Source of the DNA: Pseudomonas sp. ISL-84
Lineage (GTDB): Bacteria; Bacillota; Bacilli; Bacillales; Cytobacillaceae
Direction of reading: 5' to 3'
DNA length: 56,228 nt
Assembly (NCBI GenBank): GCA_018613035.1
Contig: JAGGRA010000012.1
Span: 1 to 56,228, forward strand
Shown here: in pieces, positions 24,289 to 31,821 of the stretch
Layout of the letters: the number at the start of each line of letters is the position of its first letter
Position numbering within the stretch: the first letter of the stretch is position 1
Position numbers and translations under genes: made by a program
Notes under the pieces: generated by a model
Seen by the model: only the letters and a program-made list of their open reading frames with translations
Told to the model about the DNA's origin: nothing
Databases searched by the model: none

Positions 24289-25806
24289 TTATTTCGCCTG
24301 TTTCACTCTGTGGCTTGAAATATCACTAAACATTCCCGCATATTGAATCACATCTCCGGCATCATTTTTAATTGCACTTATGGTGAGCCATTGCAGGTAT
24401 TCTTCTCCATCTTTACGGCTGTTCCAAATCTCCCCTTGCCAGAACCCTTTTGTTTCGATCGTGTTCCACAAGTCCTGATAAAAACCTTTTGACTGTCTGC
24501 CAGATTTAAGTATACTAGGGTTTTTGCCAATCACTTCTTCTTCCTGATAACCTGTGATTTCTGTAAATGCGGGATTTACGGAAATAATTTTTCCTCCCTT
24601 ATCTGTTACCAGTATCCCCTCAACAGTGTGGCTAATAACCTGGCTTGCAACTTCCATTTTCCCTTGGAAATACATCCAAATAACAAGTATTAGACTGGCA
24701 AGCGCTACTTCAGACAATGCCATAAAGCCAATTGCATAATGGCCCGTTATATTAAATAACAATGTCAGGATCAGCGGCGGGAAGAATCCGCCAAGCCCCC
24801 CCATTGCAGAGACAATTCCGTTAACAATACCAGCCTGCTTTTGGAAGTACATTGGCACAAGCTTAAAGATGACGCCATTACCAATCCCTGCTGAAAATGC
24901 AATGCTCAGGCAGCCAAATGTATACCATGTGATAGATGGAGATAACGAAAGAATCACTGCAGAAACGGTATAAATCCCAAAAACGAACATAAGCAGAATC
25001 AGAGAGTGGAAGCGATCAGCAAGCCAGCCTCCAATCGGTCTCATAGCAGTTGCAAGGACAATAAAACCAGCAGTTCTTAACCCCGCGTCCACTTTATCCA
25101 ATTCAAAATGTGCAACAAGGAAGTTTGGCAGATAAATGGTGAAAGCGACAAAAGAACCAAATGTAATAAAATAGAACAGGCTTAGCAGCCAAAGCTTTTC
25201 ATTTTTATAGACCCCTTTGATTTGTTCAAGGAGTGGCGTATTAACCTTAACCTCTTTTTTATCACCAAGAAAGAAGTTGGCGGCAACAAAGATTCCAAGA
25301 ATAACAAGGTAAATTTGTACCGTTGCTGACCATCCAAATTTAGTAGCCACAACAGGAGCAGCAAAAGCAGTAACAGCTGTTCCCAGGTTACCGGCACCGT
25401 AAATTCCATTTACAAAGCCGTGTCGTTCTTTAGGGTAATACTTTGGAAGTGATGTCACCCCGACTGAGAATACGGCTCCTCCGAGTCCTAGGAATAACCC
25501 ACCAATCAATAGATCGGTAATAGTATCAGCTATGCTGATATAGTAAACAGGAAATAATAGCAGGATAAAACTGAACATAAAAATCTTTCTTGCACCGAAT
25601 TGATTGGCATAGTAGCCTAGAGGTATGCGAAGCAAGGATCCGAGGATTACCGGAACTGCTGTAATAAGCGCCAGCTTATCAGCTGGAATATTAATATCTT
25701 CCTTAATAAATGGCATAAGTGAGGATATTAATACCCATACCATAAAGCCGGCTATTAAATTCATCGTCTGCAAAGGAAGCTGAATTTTTCTTATCATTGT
25801 TTTCAC
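24289..25806 (-). CDS. NarK-type nitrate/nitrite transporter with C-terminal PAS domain
   Basis: The 505-residue protein combines a 12-helix MFS porter (residues about 1-382) with a PAS domain (about 386-500). Nitrate-porter signatures are GAGNLGTAVTAFAAP (138-151) and SAMGGLGGFFPPL (333-345); the substrate arginines are in SLLRIPLGYY and ATAMRPIGGW. The PAS begins VISHTVEGILVTDKGGKI and carries ILKSGRQSKGFYQDLW and WQGEIWNSRKDGE, the type usual in signalling proteins. With twelve helices the PAS should be cytoplasmic. The start is GTG overlapping the upstream stop, or ATG three codons later. A sensor domain on a nitrate porter is unusual. Confidence 0.88.
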   Translation of the reverse strand: MKTMIRKIQLPLQTMNLIAGFMVWVLISSLMPFIKEDINIPADKLALITAVPVILGSLLRIPLGYYANQFGARKIFMFSFILLLFPVYYISIADTITDLLIGGLFLGLGGAVFSVGVTSLPKYYPKERHGFVNGIYGAGNLGTAVTAFAAPVVATKFGWSATVQIYLVILGIFVAANFFLGDKKEVKVNTPLLEQIKGVYKNEKLWLLSLFYFITFGSFVAFTIYLPNFLVAHFELDKVDAGLRTAGFIVLATAMRPIGGWLADRFHSLILLMFVFGIYTVSAVILSLSPSITWYTFGCLSIAFSAGIGNGVIFKLVPMYFQKQAGIVNGIVSAMGGLGGFFPPLILTLLFNITGHYAIGFMALSEVALASLILVIWMYFQGKMEVASQVISHTVEGILVTDKGGKIISVNPAFTEITGYQEEEVIGKNPSILKSGRQSKGFYQDLWNTIETKGFWQGEIWNSRKDGEEYLQWLTISAIKNDAGDVIQYAGMFSDISSHRVKQAK

Positions 25807-26078
25807 GCTCTCTTCTTAATTACATATTTTAAACCAGCATCCTTATCAAATGCGGCCCATTCCTGCTCCGATGCTTCCACAGAGGAAGTTAAAGGAACCG
25901 CAAAGAAATTCATATGGTCAAAATAAATGCGCAAGTGTGTTCCATCAGGGCACAGCCTGGTTTTTTGTATGATTTTAGGAACAAAGGGGGCTTTGTCATT
26001 CCCCTCTTCATCTAAAATCGCTACCTGAACATTTTGCAGAACAAATGCATCCAAATCTTCTTTTTTAATGAGTTCCAC
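25803..26078 (-). CDS. Uncharacterised 91-residue protein of the nitrate operon
   Basis: The open frame extends to 26183, but that would overlap the upstream gene by 119 bases. AGAGAGGG lies ten bases before a GTG at 26078, which overlaps the upstream stop by only 14 bases and is preferred. The protein begins ELIKKEDLDAFVLQNVQVAI and looks like a small beta-rich soluble domain (TRLCPDGTHLRIYFDHMNFFAVPL). No cofactor motif is clear. Position between the reductase subunits and the porter suggests a maturation or accessory role. Confidence 0.55.
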   Translation of the reverse strand: MELIKKEDLDAFVLQNVQVAILDEEGNDKAPFVPKIIQKTRLCPDGTHLRIYFDHMNFFAVPLTSSVEASEQEWAAFDKDAGLKYVIKKRA

Positions 26079-26376
26079 AGCTGCCGCACCCTCTCTTTGC
26101 AGGATAGATATACATTTGGTAGCCCTGCAAATATCTCCAGAAAGAGTCACCGGCATGGTCTTCAATATAATCAATGGTTTCATCCTCAGACTCCCATTTG
26201 CTCATACCTTTTACTTCGGCTATAACAATATCCATACCGCTCTCATTCTTTTCATCAAGGTACCAGTTCAAGCGTACCCCTTTAAATAACTCGGAAAGCA
26301 TTTGGTCAACCTCTGATGCAAAGTTTCCAGATGCCTCTCTGACAAAACAAAAATCAAGATAAGTTTCACTGTTCAT
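26065..26376 (-). CDS. Uncharacterised 103-residue protein with CGSC tail
   Basis: ATG at 26376 (GAGGG ten bases upstream) is favoured over a GTG three codons earlier. The protein is acidic and soluble and ends RGCGSCGTH, a C-x-x-C plus His tail that could bind a metal or cluster. Inside, WRYLQGYQMYIYP is aromatic-rich. It is translationally coupled to both neighbours in the nitrate operon. There is no NarJ-type chaperone in the cluster; one of these small proteins might fill that place, which is speculation. Confidence 0.6.
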   Translation of the reverse strand: MNSETYLDFCFVREASGNFASEVDQMLSELFKGVRLNWYLDEKNESGMDIVIAEVKGMSKWESEDETIDYIEDHAGDSFWRYLQGYQMYIYPAKRGCGSCGTH

Positions 26377-26381
26377 TAAAA

Positions 26382-26573
26382 TCACGCCCTCATGTTAATC
26401 GTCTTTTTATAAGCGAATACGGCCAAGGGAAATAATACAATATTTAACCCGCCAAAAATTAACACATTCACATAGTTTTCGTAATAATACTGGTGGACCA
26501 TATACTGGGTAAATACGATATTCATCATTAATATAGCGGCCAAAATGATGACGCCTATATAGCTACGCTTCAT
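26382..26573 (-). CDS. Two-helix small membrane protein
   Basis: The 63-residue protein has two transmembrane helices: YIGVIILAAILMMNIVF and VLIFGGLNIVLFPLAVFAY. A tyrosine-rich loop (YMVHQYYYENY) joins them. Its ATG overlaps the end of the Rieske gene by 11 bases, so it is co-translated. It could anchor the Rieske protein or stabilise the membrane subunit. No family is recognised. Confidence 0.65.
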   Translation of the reverse strand: MKRSYIGVIILAAILMMNIVFTQYMVHQYYYENYVNVLIFGGLNIVLFPLAVFAYKKTINMRA

Positions 26574-27087
26574 AACGTTTCACCCTCACTGCATAAATTG
26601 CACCGTTTTCCACTTTAACCTGTATTTCTGGAAGCGGCCTTCTTGGCGGTCCGGCAGTCGGCGCCCCAGTTTCCACATCAAACTTTCCGTGGTGGCAAGG
26701 ACAAACCATTTCCCCTTGTTCCTTCACCCAAAAGACTGGGCAGCGCAGATGTGTACAGGCGTTTTGGTAGGCAACATAATTGTTTTCTGATAATCGAATG
26801 AGGATGGCATCATCATGATCTCCAGGAAACTTAAAATCCACAGCATCGCCAATCGGCAATTTGCTTACATCTGTAATTTTTTTATGCGGATATTCTTTTT
26901 CGCCAAGCCCCATTAATTCTTTTGCCGCTACAGCACCCCATGGAAGGGAGGAAACTGCAAATACGCCTGCAGCTCCAACCAATGTTTTCATAAATCCCCG
27001 TCTATCCAGCTTTCTTTCATTATTCCGTTCAATATTATGAGTATAGTTATCTTCGTTAAAGGGAATTTTATTATTTTTATCTGACAT
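26563..27087 (-). CDS. Rieske [2Fe-2S] protein with Tat signal
   Basis: The 174-residue protein has a twin-arginine signal (DRRGFMK at residues 28-34, then a hydrophobic stretch). The cluster motifs are CTHLRC (111-116) and CPCHHG (129-134): ligands Cys111/His113 and Cys129/His132, with Cys116 and Cys131 placed for the disulfide of bc1-type, high-potential Rieske proteins. The signal implies an extracytoplasmic location. GGAGGG precedes the ATG. It lies between the ferredoxin subunit and a small membrane protein and probably carries electrons for the Mo enzyme. Confidence 0.88.
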   Translation of the reverse strand: MSDKNNKIPFNEDNYTHNIERNNERKLDRRGFMKTLVGAAGVFAVSSLPWGAVAAKELMGLGEKEYPHKKITDVSKLPIGDAVDFKFPGDHDDAILIRLSENNYVAYQNACTHLRCPVFWVKEQGEMVCPCHHGKFDVETGAPTAGPPRRPLPEIQVKVENGAIYAVRVKRYEA

Positions 27088-27099
27088 CCCTAATCCCTC

Positions 27100-27660
27100 C
27101 TAATACAGCTTTGTAATTCCCTGCAGGATTCCCGGCAGATTTACTTTCACGTTTGTTTCGCCTTCCAGGTATGGCATGCTTGTGACCCATTTGCCGTTAT
27201 CAAGGTTAAATTGTTTCTTTTTGTTTTCAATTTCCTCATCTGTCAGCCATTGCAGTGTATTGGATGGACACACACTTGCACACATTGGCGGAATGCCATC
27301 CTTCGTCCGGTCAATACATAAATCGCATTTATACATTAAGTTCTGTTCAGTATCAAACTTCGGTATGCCGTAAGGGCAAGCAATCGTACAGTTTTGGCAG
27401 CCAATGCATTTTTCTACGAGGGCAGATAAAACTGCCCCTGTTTCATGGATCTGGATTGCCTGGGCAGGACAGCTTCTCGCACATGCCGGATTCTCACAGT
27501 GAAGGCACATAAGAGGCATCGTCTGCCGGTTAACCAGAGGGTTTACATCGTAAACATAGTTCCTGTTGCGTTCCTCATGTCCTCCGCATTGCGTACATGC
27601 TGCCAGGCATGAACGGCATCCTATACAGTTTTCCAGTTCCAAGTACAGCCTCTTTTTCAT
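27100..27660 (-). CDS. Four-[4Fe-4S] ferredoxin subunit (NrfC/DmsB-like)
   Basis: The 186-residue protein has sixteen cysteines in the four-cluster pattern of DMSO-reductase-family electron subunits: CIGCRSCLAAC, CLHCENPACARSC, CIGCQNCTIACPYG, and CDLC followed by CASVCP. It would pass electrons from the membrane subunit or Rieske protein to the catalytic subunit. There is no signal peptide, so it is cytoplasmic unless carried by a partner. It starts right after the catalytic subunit gene stop. Confidence 0.9.
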   Translation of the reverse strand: MKKRLYLELENCIGCRSCLAACTQCGGHEERNRNYVYDVNPLVNRQTMPLMCLHCENPACARSCPAQAIQIHETGAVLSALVEKCIGCQNCTIACPYGIPKFDTEQNLMYKCDLCIDRTKDGIPPMCASVCPSNTLQWLTDEEIENKKKQFNLDNGKWVTSMPYLEGETNVKVNLPGILQGITKLY

Positions 27661-29829
27661 TTATTGCACCTTCTTTATTTCGACTTTTTCCAGCTGTGCA
27701 GCACATGCTTTAAATTCCGGCATCCGGGAAATTGGATCCAGCGCTGCAATTGTTAATAGATTAATAGAGTCTTCGTGTCCAAAATGATAAGGAACGAAAA
27801 CCGTATCCTTTCTGATTGCCTCTGTTATTTTCACTTTATAGATGGCTTCGCCTCTTCTAGTAAACAGGCGTACTCTTTCTTCATGATCCATATTATATTT
27901 TGCTGCTGTTTCAGGATGAACCTCTACAAATGGCTCAGGGCACATGTCATGCAAGAACGGAATTCTTCTTGTCTGGTTGCCGGATAAATAGTGATAGACA
28001 ACGCGTCCGGTTGTTAAGCGGAGCGGGTATTTTTCACAAGGTTCTTCTGCCGGCGGACGGTAAGGAAGTGCGCAAATTTTCGCTTTTCCATCAGGGTGAT
28101 AGAACTTTTTATCAAGAAACATATGCGGTGTTCCCTGATCATTCTCATCCTTGCATGGCCAAAATACGCCGTCTTGCTTCTCGATCTTATCCCATGTGGC
28201 GCCATAGTAGTCAGCATAGCCGCCTTTACTTGCCAATCTAAATTCATCTGCAACATCTCTTGCTGTTTTCAAATGGGAAAATTGCTTTCCTCTTCCTAGC
28301 CGTTCAGCCAGCTCTACTTGGATCTGCCAGTCTGGCTTGGATTCTCCTACAGGCTCCTGTGCTTTATTGATTTTGATAATTCGTCCTTCAATGTTTGTTA
28401 CAGTTCCCTCATCTTCGGACCAGGTTACCGCTGGGAGTACGACATCTGCAAATTCCGCGGATTCAGAAAGATAGAAGTCCGAACATACCATGAAGTCTAA
28501 ACTCTTCAGCGCCTTTCTTACGAAGTTCTGATTTGGCGCTGAGACTGCAGGGTTTGAGCAAAGCAGATACAATCCGCGGATTGTTTTTTCTTTCATTAAT
28601 TCGAACATTTCATAAGCAGAAACACCCGGTTTCGGCATTTCGTCTGGTGTGATGTTCCATACCTGGCAAACTTCTTTCACATGCTCAGGATTTGTGATTT
28701 TACGGTAGCCTGGCAGCAAGTCGGACTTTTGTCCATGCTCCCTTCCGCCCTGGCCGTTACCCTGCCCTGTAAAAGTGGCTACTCCTGATTTCGGACGGCC
28801 GATCTTTCCTGTGACAAGTGCCATATTTGTGTAAGCTGACACATTGTCTACACCTTTATGCTGCTGTTCAACTCCACGCGCAAACATAACCACCGCGTTC
28901 GGTGCTTTGCCGTAAAGCTCAGCTGCGCGAATGATTTTTTCTGGTGCCACACCAGTCAGCAAGCTCGTGTATTCCGGCGTAAAATCTTTAACAAGTTCTT
29001 TTGTTTCTTCAAATCCGTTTGTATGGTTATTAATGAATTCTTCATCTATATAGCCTAACTCGATTAGCTGATTCACAATCCCATTTGCAAGCGCAAGGTC
29101 AGTGCCCGGCTGTAAATCAAGGTGAAGATCTGCCCTTCTTGCAATTGGGGTTTCGCGTGGATCTACAACAATGATATAGCCGCCTCTTTCCTGGACATTC
29201 CAGATTCTGAACATGGAAGTTGGATGGCATTCAGCCGTGTTGCTTCCTGCGATAAACAGGCAATCTGTTTCATGGATATCTGTCCATGGCAGCGTTGACC
29301 CTCTATCTACTCCGAAAGATCGGAGGAAACCGCCGGCTGCGCTTGACATACAGAAGCGGCCGTTATAATCGATATACCGAGTTCCCATTGCAACCCTTGC
29401 AAACTTGCCAGTCAAATAACATTTCTCATTTGTCATGGATACGCCACTGAATACAGACAGTGTATCTTTGCCATATGCAGATTGAAGTTCAGTAAATTTC
29501 TTTGCAATTAGATCGTATGCCTCATCCCAGCTTGCTTCCCGGAATCCTTCAGTTGTTCCTTTTAAGGAAGCATCATCCCTTATCAGCGGTTTTAAAAGCC
29601 GGTCTTTATGGTTTGTCTGCTGATAGGCAGTAACCCCTTTAGGGCACATCTTTCCAACTGTAACCGGCCAATCATATCGGGGTTCGACTCCGATTATTTT
29701 ATTTGTCTGTGTGTTAACCCGCAGGTTCATTCCGCACTGCATACCGCAATAGCTGCAATGAGTTTTGATTAATTTTTCATTTGGATGGTTTAAATTCTCG
29801 ATTTCTTTAAAAAACTTATCCCTTTGCAT
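27661..29829 (-). CDS. Molybdopterin oxidoreductase catalytic subunit, nitrate reductase type
   Basis: The 722-residue enzyme has an N-terminal [4Fe-4S] motif (Cys25, 28, 32 and 62: CSYCGMQC then GKMCPKG) and the bis-MGD core. Cys160 in NGRFCMSSA is the probable Mo ligand, as in NasC/NapA-type nitrate reductases. Other Mo-pterin motifs are AGSNTAECHPTSMFR, TGQGNGQGGREHG and LTTGRVVYHYLSGNQTR. There is no Tat signal, so the enzyme appears cytoplasmic. The NarK porter, NreA-like receptor and NarL regulator in the same operon support nitrate as substrate. The association with a Rieske protein and NarI-like subunit is unlike NarGHJI or soluble NasBC. Formate dehydrogenase is less likely. Confidence 0.85.
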   Translation of the reverse strand: MQRDKFFKEIENLNHPNEKLIKTHCSYCGMQCGMNLRVNTQTNKIIGVEPRYDWPVTVGKMCPKGVTAYQQTNHKDRLLKPLIRDDASLKGTTEGFREASWDEAYDLIAKKFTELQSAYGKDTLSVFSGVSMTNEKCYLTGKFARVAMGTRYIDYNGRFCMSSAAGGFLRSFGVDRGSTLPWTDIHETDCLFIAGSNTAECHPTSMFRIWNVQERGGYIIVVDPRETPIARRADLHLDLQPGTDLALANGIVNQLIELGYIDEEFINNHTNGFEETKELVKDFTPEYTSLLTGVAPEKIIRAAELYGKAPNAVVMFARGVEQQHKGVDNVSAYTNMALVTGKIGRPKSGVATFTGQGNGQGGREHGQKSDLLPGYRKITNPEHVKEVCQVWNITPDEMPKPGVSAYEMFELMKEKTIRGLYLLCSNPAVSAPNQNFVRKALKSLDFMVCSDFYLSESAEFADVVLPAVTWSEDEGTVTNIEGRIIKINKAQEPVGESKPDWQIQVELAERLGRGKQFSHLKTARDVADEFRLASKGGYADYYGATWDKIEKQDGVFWPCKDENDQGTPHMFLDKKFYHPDGKAKICALPYRPPAEEPCEKYPLRLTTGRVVYHYLSGNQTRRIPFLHDMCPEPFVEVHPETAAKYNMDHEERVRLFTRRGEAIYKVKITEAIRKDTVFVPYHFGHEDSINLLTIAALDPISRMPEFKACAAQLEKVEIKKVQ

Positions 29830-30898
29830 TCTGGTTTGCCTCCTTGACCTTCACTTCATGAGTAGGGAATCCGGAGAATTGTGCAATCCGGTATTTTCTT
29901 CGGCAAGGAAGGCACATTTCTGCAAGATGGTGGCCTTCCTTTGTTTTAAACTGAATATCGTTCACGCCGAGCACATCGACGACATCTTGTGATTGTTCTG
30001 ATGAAACAAACTGATCTCCGCACACTTTACATTCCTTCATAGCTTGCTCAGCATAATGCTCTCTATAGTTTCTTGCCAGAACACTCATTGGACGGAATGG
30101 AATATGTGCAAGCTTACCGAATGGCAGATAAATTAGCGTAATAATGACTGACCACTGATGAATCAGGGACATTGCGGGCTGTCCAGCACCGTGTAAAAAG
30201 ATGTTCATAAATGTAAGAGCTAATCCGGTAACACTTACAAGAAGCAGCATGTATAACGGCAAGAAATCATAAAGGAATTTCTGTTCCGCTCTTGCCTGCA
30301 TATTTTTCAAGCGGCGGTATAGAGCCATGCAAACGCCCGCGATAACCATTACAGCCGTAATATTCAATGCGTTATAAGAAAGATTTGCGATGATACCATC
30401 AGCAGGAACTGTCATCACCTGCATTCCTAATGCAATAATGTTGTAGTAGCCATTGTCATCCATCGTAAAATACATCCAGCCAAAAACGAGCGGAAATGTT
30501 ACAAAGCAGGATAGAATACATCCCCAACCGATTAATACGTGCTGGGTCCATCGGTAAATTCCCCTATTCCAGATGAAATTGTAAGTGGCAAGATGTTCAA
30601 CAGAAGTTTTTGGAGTTGACTTCCTGAATAATAATTTAAGTCCCTTTTTAAGGATGATCTTTGTCGGCGGCCGTTCACCCCAGGCAATAAACCGGTAAAA
30701 GAAACCTCCAATAAAAACGATTGTTCCAACCATATATCCGTAAAGGTTCAAATCAACATGTGTAAACATTCTTGTACCGATAAAAGATAAGATTGCCAGT
30801 GCTGTTACTGATAAAAACATCGACTTTGCGAAATGTGATGCAAATGCATTGTTTAGTGTATTTCCTGTTTTTTGATTGACTGCAGCTTTTGCCTGCAT
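29816..30898 (-). CDS. NarI/HdrE-like membrane cytochrome subunit with C-terminal CxxC pairs
   Basis: The 360-residue protein has about seven transmembrane helices. Histidines in RWTQHVLIGWG, LIHQWSVII and GKLAHIPFRP are candidate heme-b ligands; the last pair has NarI-like spacing. A soluble tail carries CKVCG and CLPCRRKYR, a zinc-ribbon or rubredoxin-like pair. It probably oxidises menaquinol and hands electrons to the FeS proteins. GAGGAGGAG precedes the ATG. It is the first gene of the operon and overlaps the catalytic gene by 14 bases. Confidence 0.8.
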   Translation of the reverse strand: MQAKAAVNQKTGNTLNNAFASHFAKSMFLSVTALAILSFIGTRMFTHVDLNLYGYMVGTIVFIGGFFYRFIAWGERPPTKIILKKGLKLLFRKSTPKTSVEHLATYNFIWNRGIYRWTQHVLIGWGCILSCFVTFPLVFGWMYFTMDDNGYYNIIALGMQVMTVPADGIIANLSYNALNITAVMVIAGVCMALYRRLKNMQARAEQKFLYDFLPLYMLLLVSVTGLALTFMNIFLHGAGQPAMSLIHQWSVIITLIYLPFGKLAHIPFRPMSVLARNYREHYAEQAMKECKVCGDQFVSSEQSQDVVDVLGVNDIQFKTKEGHHLAEMCLPCRRKYRIAQFSGFPTHEVKVKEANQNAKG

Positions 30899-30937
30899 AT
30901 TAACTCCTCCTCATTCACAAACAATTACCTTAACCTT

Positions 30938-31002
30938 ATTGTAAAAGCGGGAAGAGATTTTCCATATCGGGGAAACTCCCCATTAGGAGGGGGAAATTCC
31001 CC
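30938..31002 (-). promoter_or_regulatory. Promoter with tandem GC-rich palindromes for the nitrate operon
   Basis: Reading leftward, TACAAT (30938-30943) is a good -10, while the -35 position (TATGGA) is poor, as expected for an activator-dependent promoter. Palindromes GGGGAAACTCCCC (30969-30981) and GGGGAAATTCCCC (30990-31002) are exactly 21 bp apart and centred near -44 and -65. They fit the GC-rich palindromic sites described for NreC. Confidence 0.7.
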
Positions 31003-31211
31003 TATCTTAGACAAAAGGAAACTTTCATAGTGTTAAGTTGAATGAATCAGGCATTAATGTAAGCAAGTAAACTCTGCTCTTTTCTTTTTTAAGTAAGACA
31101 TTTTCTGTACATTAATAAGGGAAACAAAAAATAGACCTATTTTAAGGTCTTCAATTTGAAACTATATATAACAATAACAATCATTCGTATATCACATGAG
31201 GAGGCGGGCTG

Positions 31212-31541
31212 ATGAAAAGGAATTTGATTATACTGCTCATTACATTATTGGTGGAATCTGTGATTACCCTCTTTATTTCAAGAGCATTATCCATTCGATT
31301 TATAGAAGTTATGTTTTTTGCAGGAGTGGTTTTTACCGCTTTAAGTGTATGGTTCTCTGGGAGCGGAGGAACGGTCACGAGGTTTATTGACATCACAACA
31401 AGTGCCCGAACTGGATTTTTAACAAAGCGTGAAGAGTTTCACTTCAGGCCAAATAATGTTGTTCTGGGTTCAGCGATTTTCCTTATTGTTGGATTGGCTT
31501 TTTTTGTTTTGCTTTTAACAAACGTGATCCCTCCTGCTTAA
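31212..31541 (+). CDS. 109-residue membrane protein of unknown function
   Basis: GAGGAGG lies before the ATG. Three transmembrane helices are visible: LIILLITLLVESVITLFIS, FIEVMFFAGVVFTALSVWF and the C-terminal VVLGSAIFLIVGLAFFVLLL. A polar loop (SGSGGTVTRFIDITTSARTG) lies between helices two and three. It is divergent from the nitrate operon and shares its 313-base upstream region, but no motif ties its function to nitrate. Confidence 0.75.
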   Translation: MKRNLIILLITLLVESVITLFISRALSIRFIEVMFFAGVVFTALSVWFSGSGGTVTRFIDITTSARTGFLTKREEFHFRPNNVVLGSAIFLIVGLAFFVLLLTNVIPPA

Positions 31542-31605
31542 AAAAGTGCAGGCGACCTTTTGTATATGATAAAATAAACTTAATCTTTTCGAAGGAGTTG
31601 TTATA

Positions 31606-31821
31606 ATGGCTAAATCAGCTGCAAAAAAATTCCGTGATAAAGCTGTTCGCGAGGGAAAAAGAAATCCTGAATCAAACCGCAGTCCATTTGCATTTGAGGA
31701 TATGCGTACAAGACAAACGAAGACCAAGAAAGATAAATTATATAGTTGCAAATATAAGAACCGCTTTTCTGATCGAGACAGGAGAGATGGTTCTTTTTTT
31801 ATTTACCCTAAGGTCTGTTAA
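31606..31821 (+). CDS. Small basic protein overlapping its own terminator
   Basis: AAGGAG precedes ATG and the product is 71 residues, very rich in Lys and Arg. Its conserved-looking core is REGKRNPESNRSPFAFEDMRTRQTKTKKDKL. A strong terminator hairpin (31756-31800) lies within the last third of the frame, so the C-terminal 20 residues are partly encoded by hairpin DNA. It may bind nucleic acid or ribosomes, inferred from charge only. A recent frameshift near codon 48 could have replaced a shorter natural C-terminus. Confidence 0.6.
   Translation: MAKSAAKKFRDKAVREGKRNPESNRSPFAFEDMRTRQTKTKKDKLYSCKYKNRFSDRDRRDGSFFIYPKVC
31756..31800 (+). terminator. Intrinsic terminator inside the end of a small gene
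   Basis: AAGAACC/GGTTCTT arms (31756-31762 and 31789-31795) with a 26-base loop that can fold further run into seven Ts. It lies upstream of the TAA at 31819. Confidence 0.6.

Noticed and set aside
25803..26183. 126-codon version of the small nitrate-operon protein
   Set aside because: It would overlap the upstream gene by 119 bases; a GTG at 26078 with AGAGAGGG upstream gives a normal coupled overlap.
30899..31211. Fnr or Fur box upstream of the nitrate operon
   Set aside because: I found no TGTGA-N6-TCACA or GATAATGATAATC-like sequence; the clear signals are the two GC-rich palindromes.
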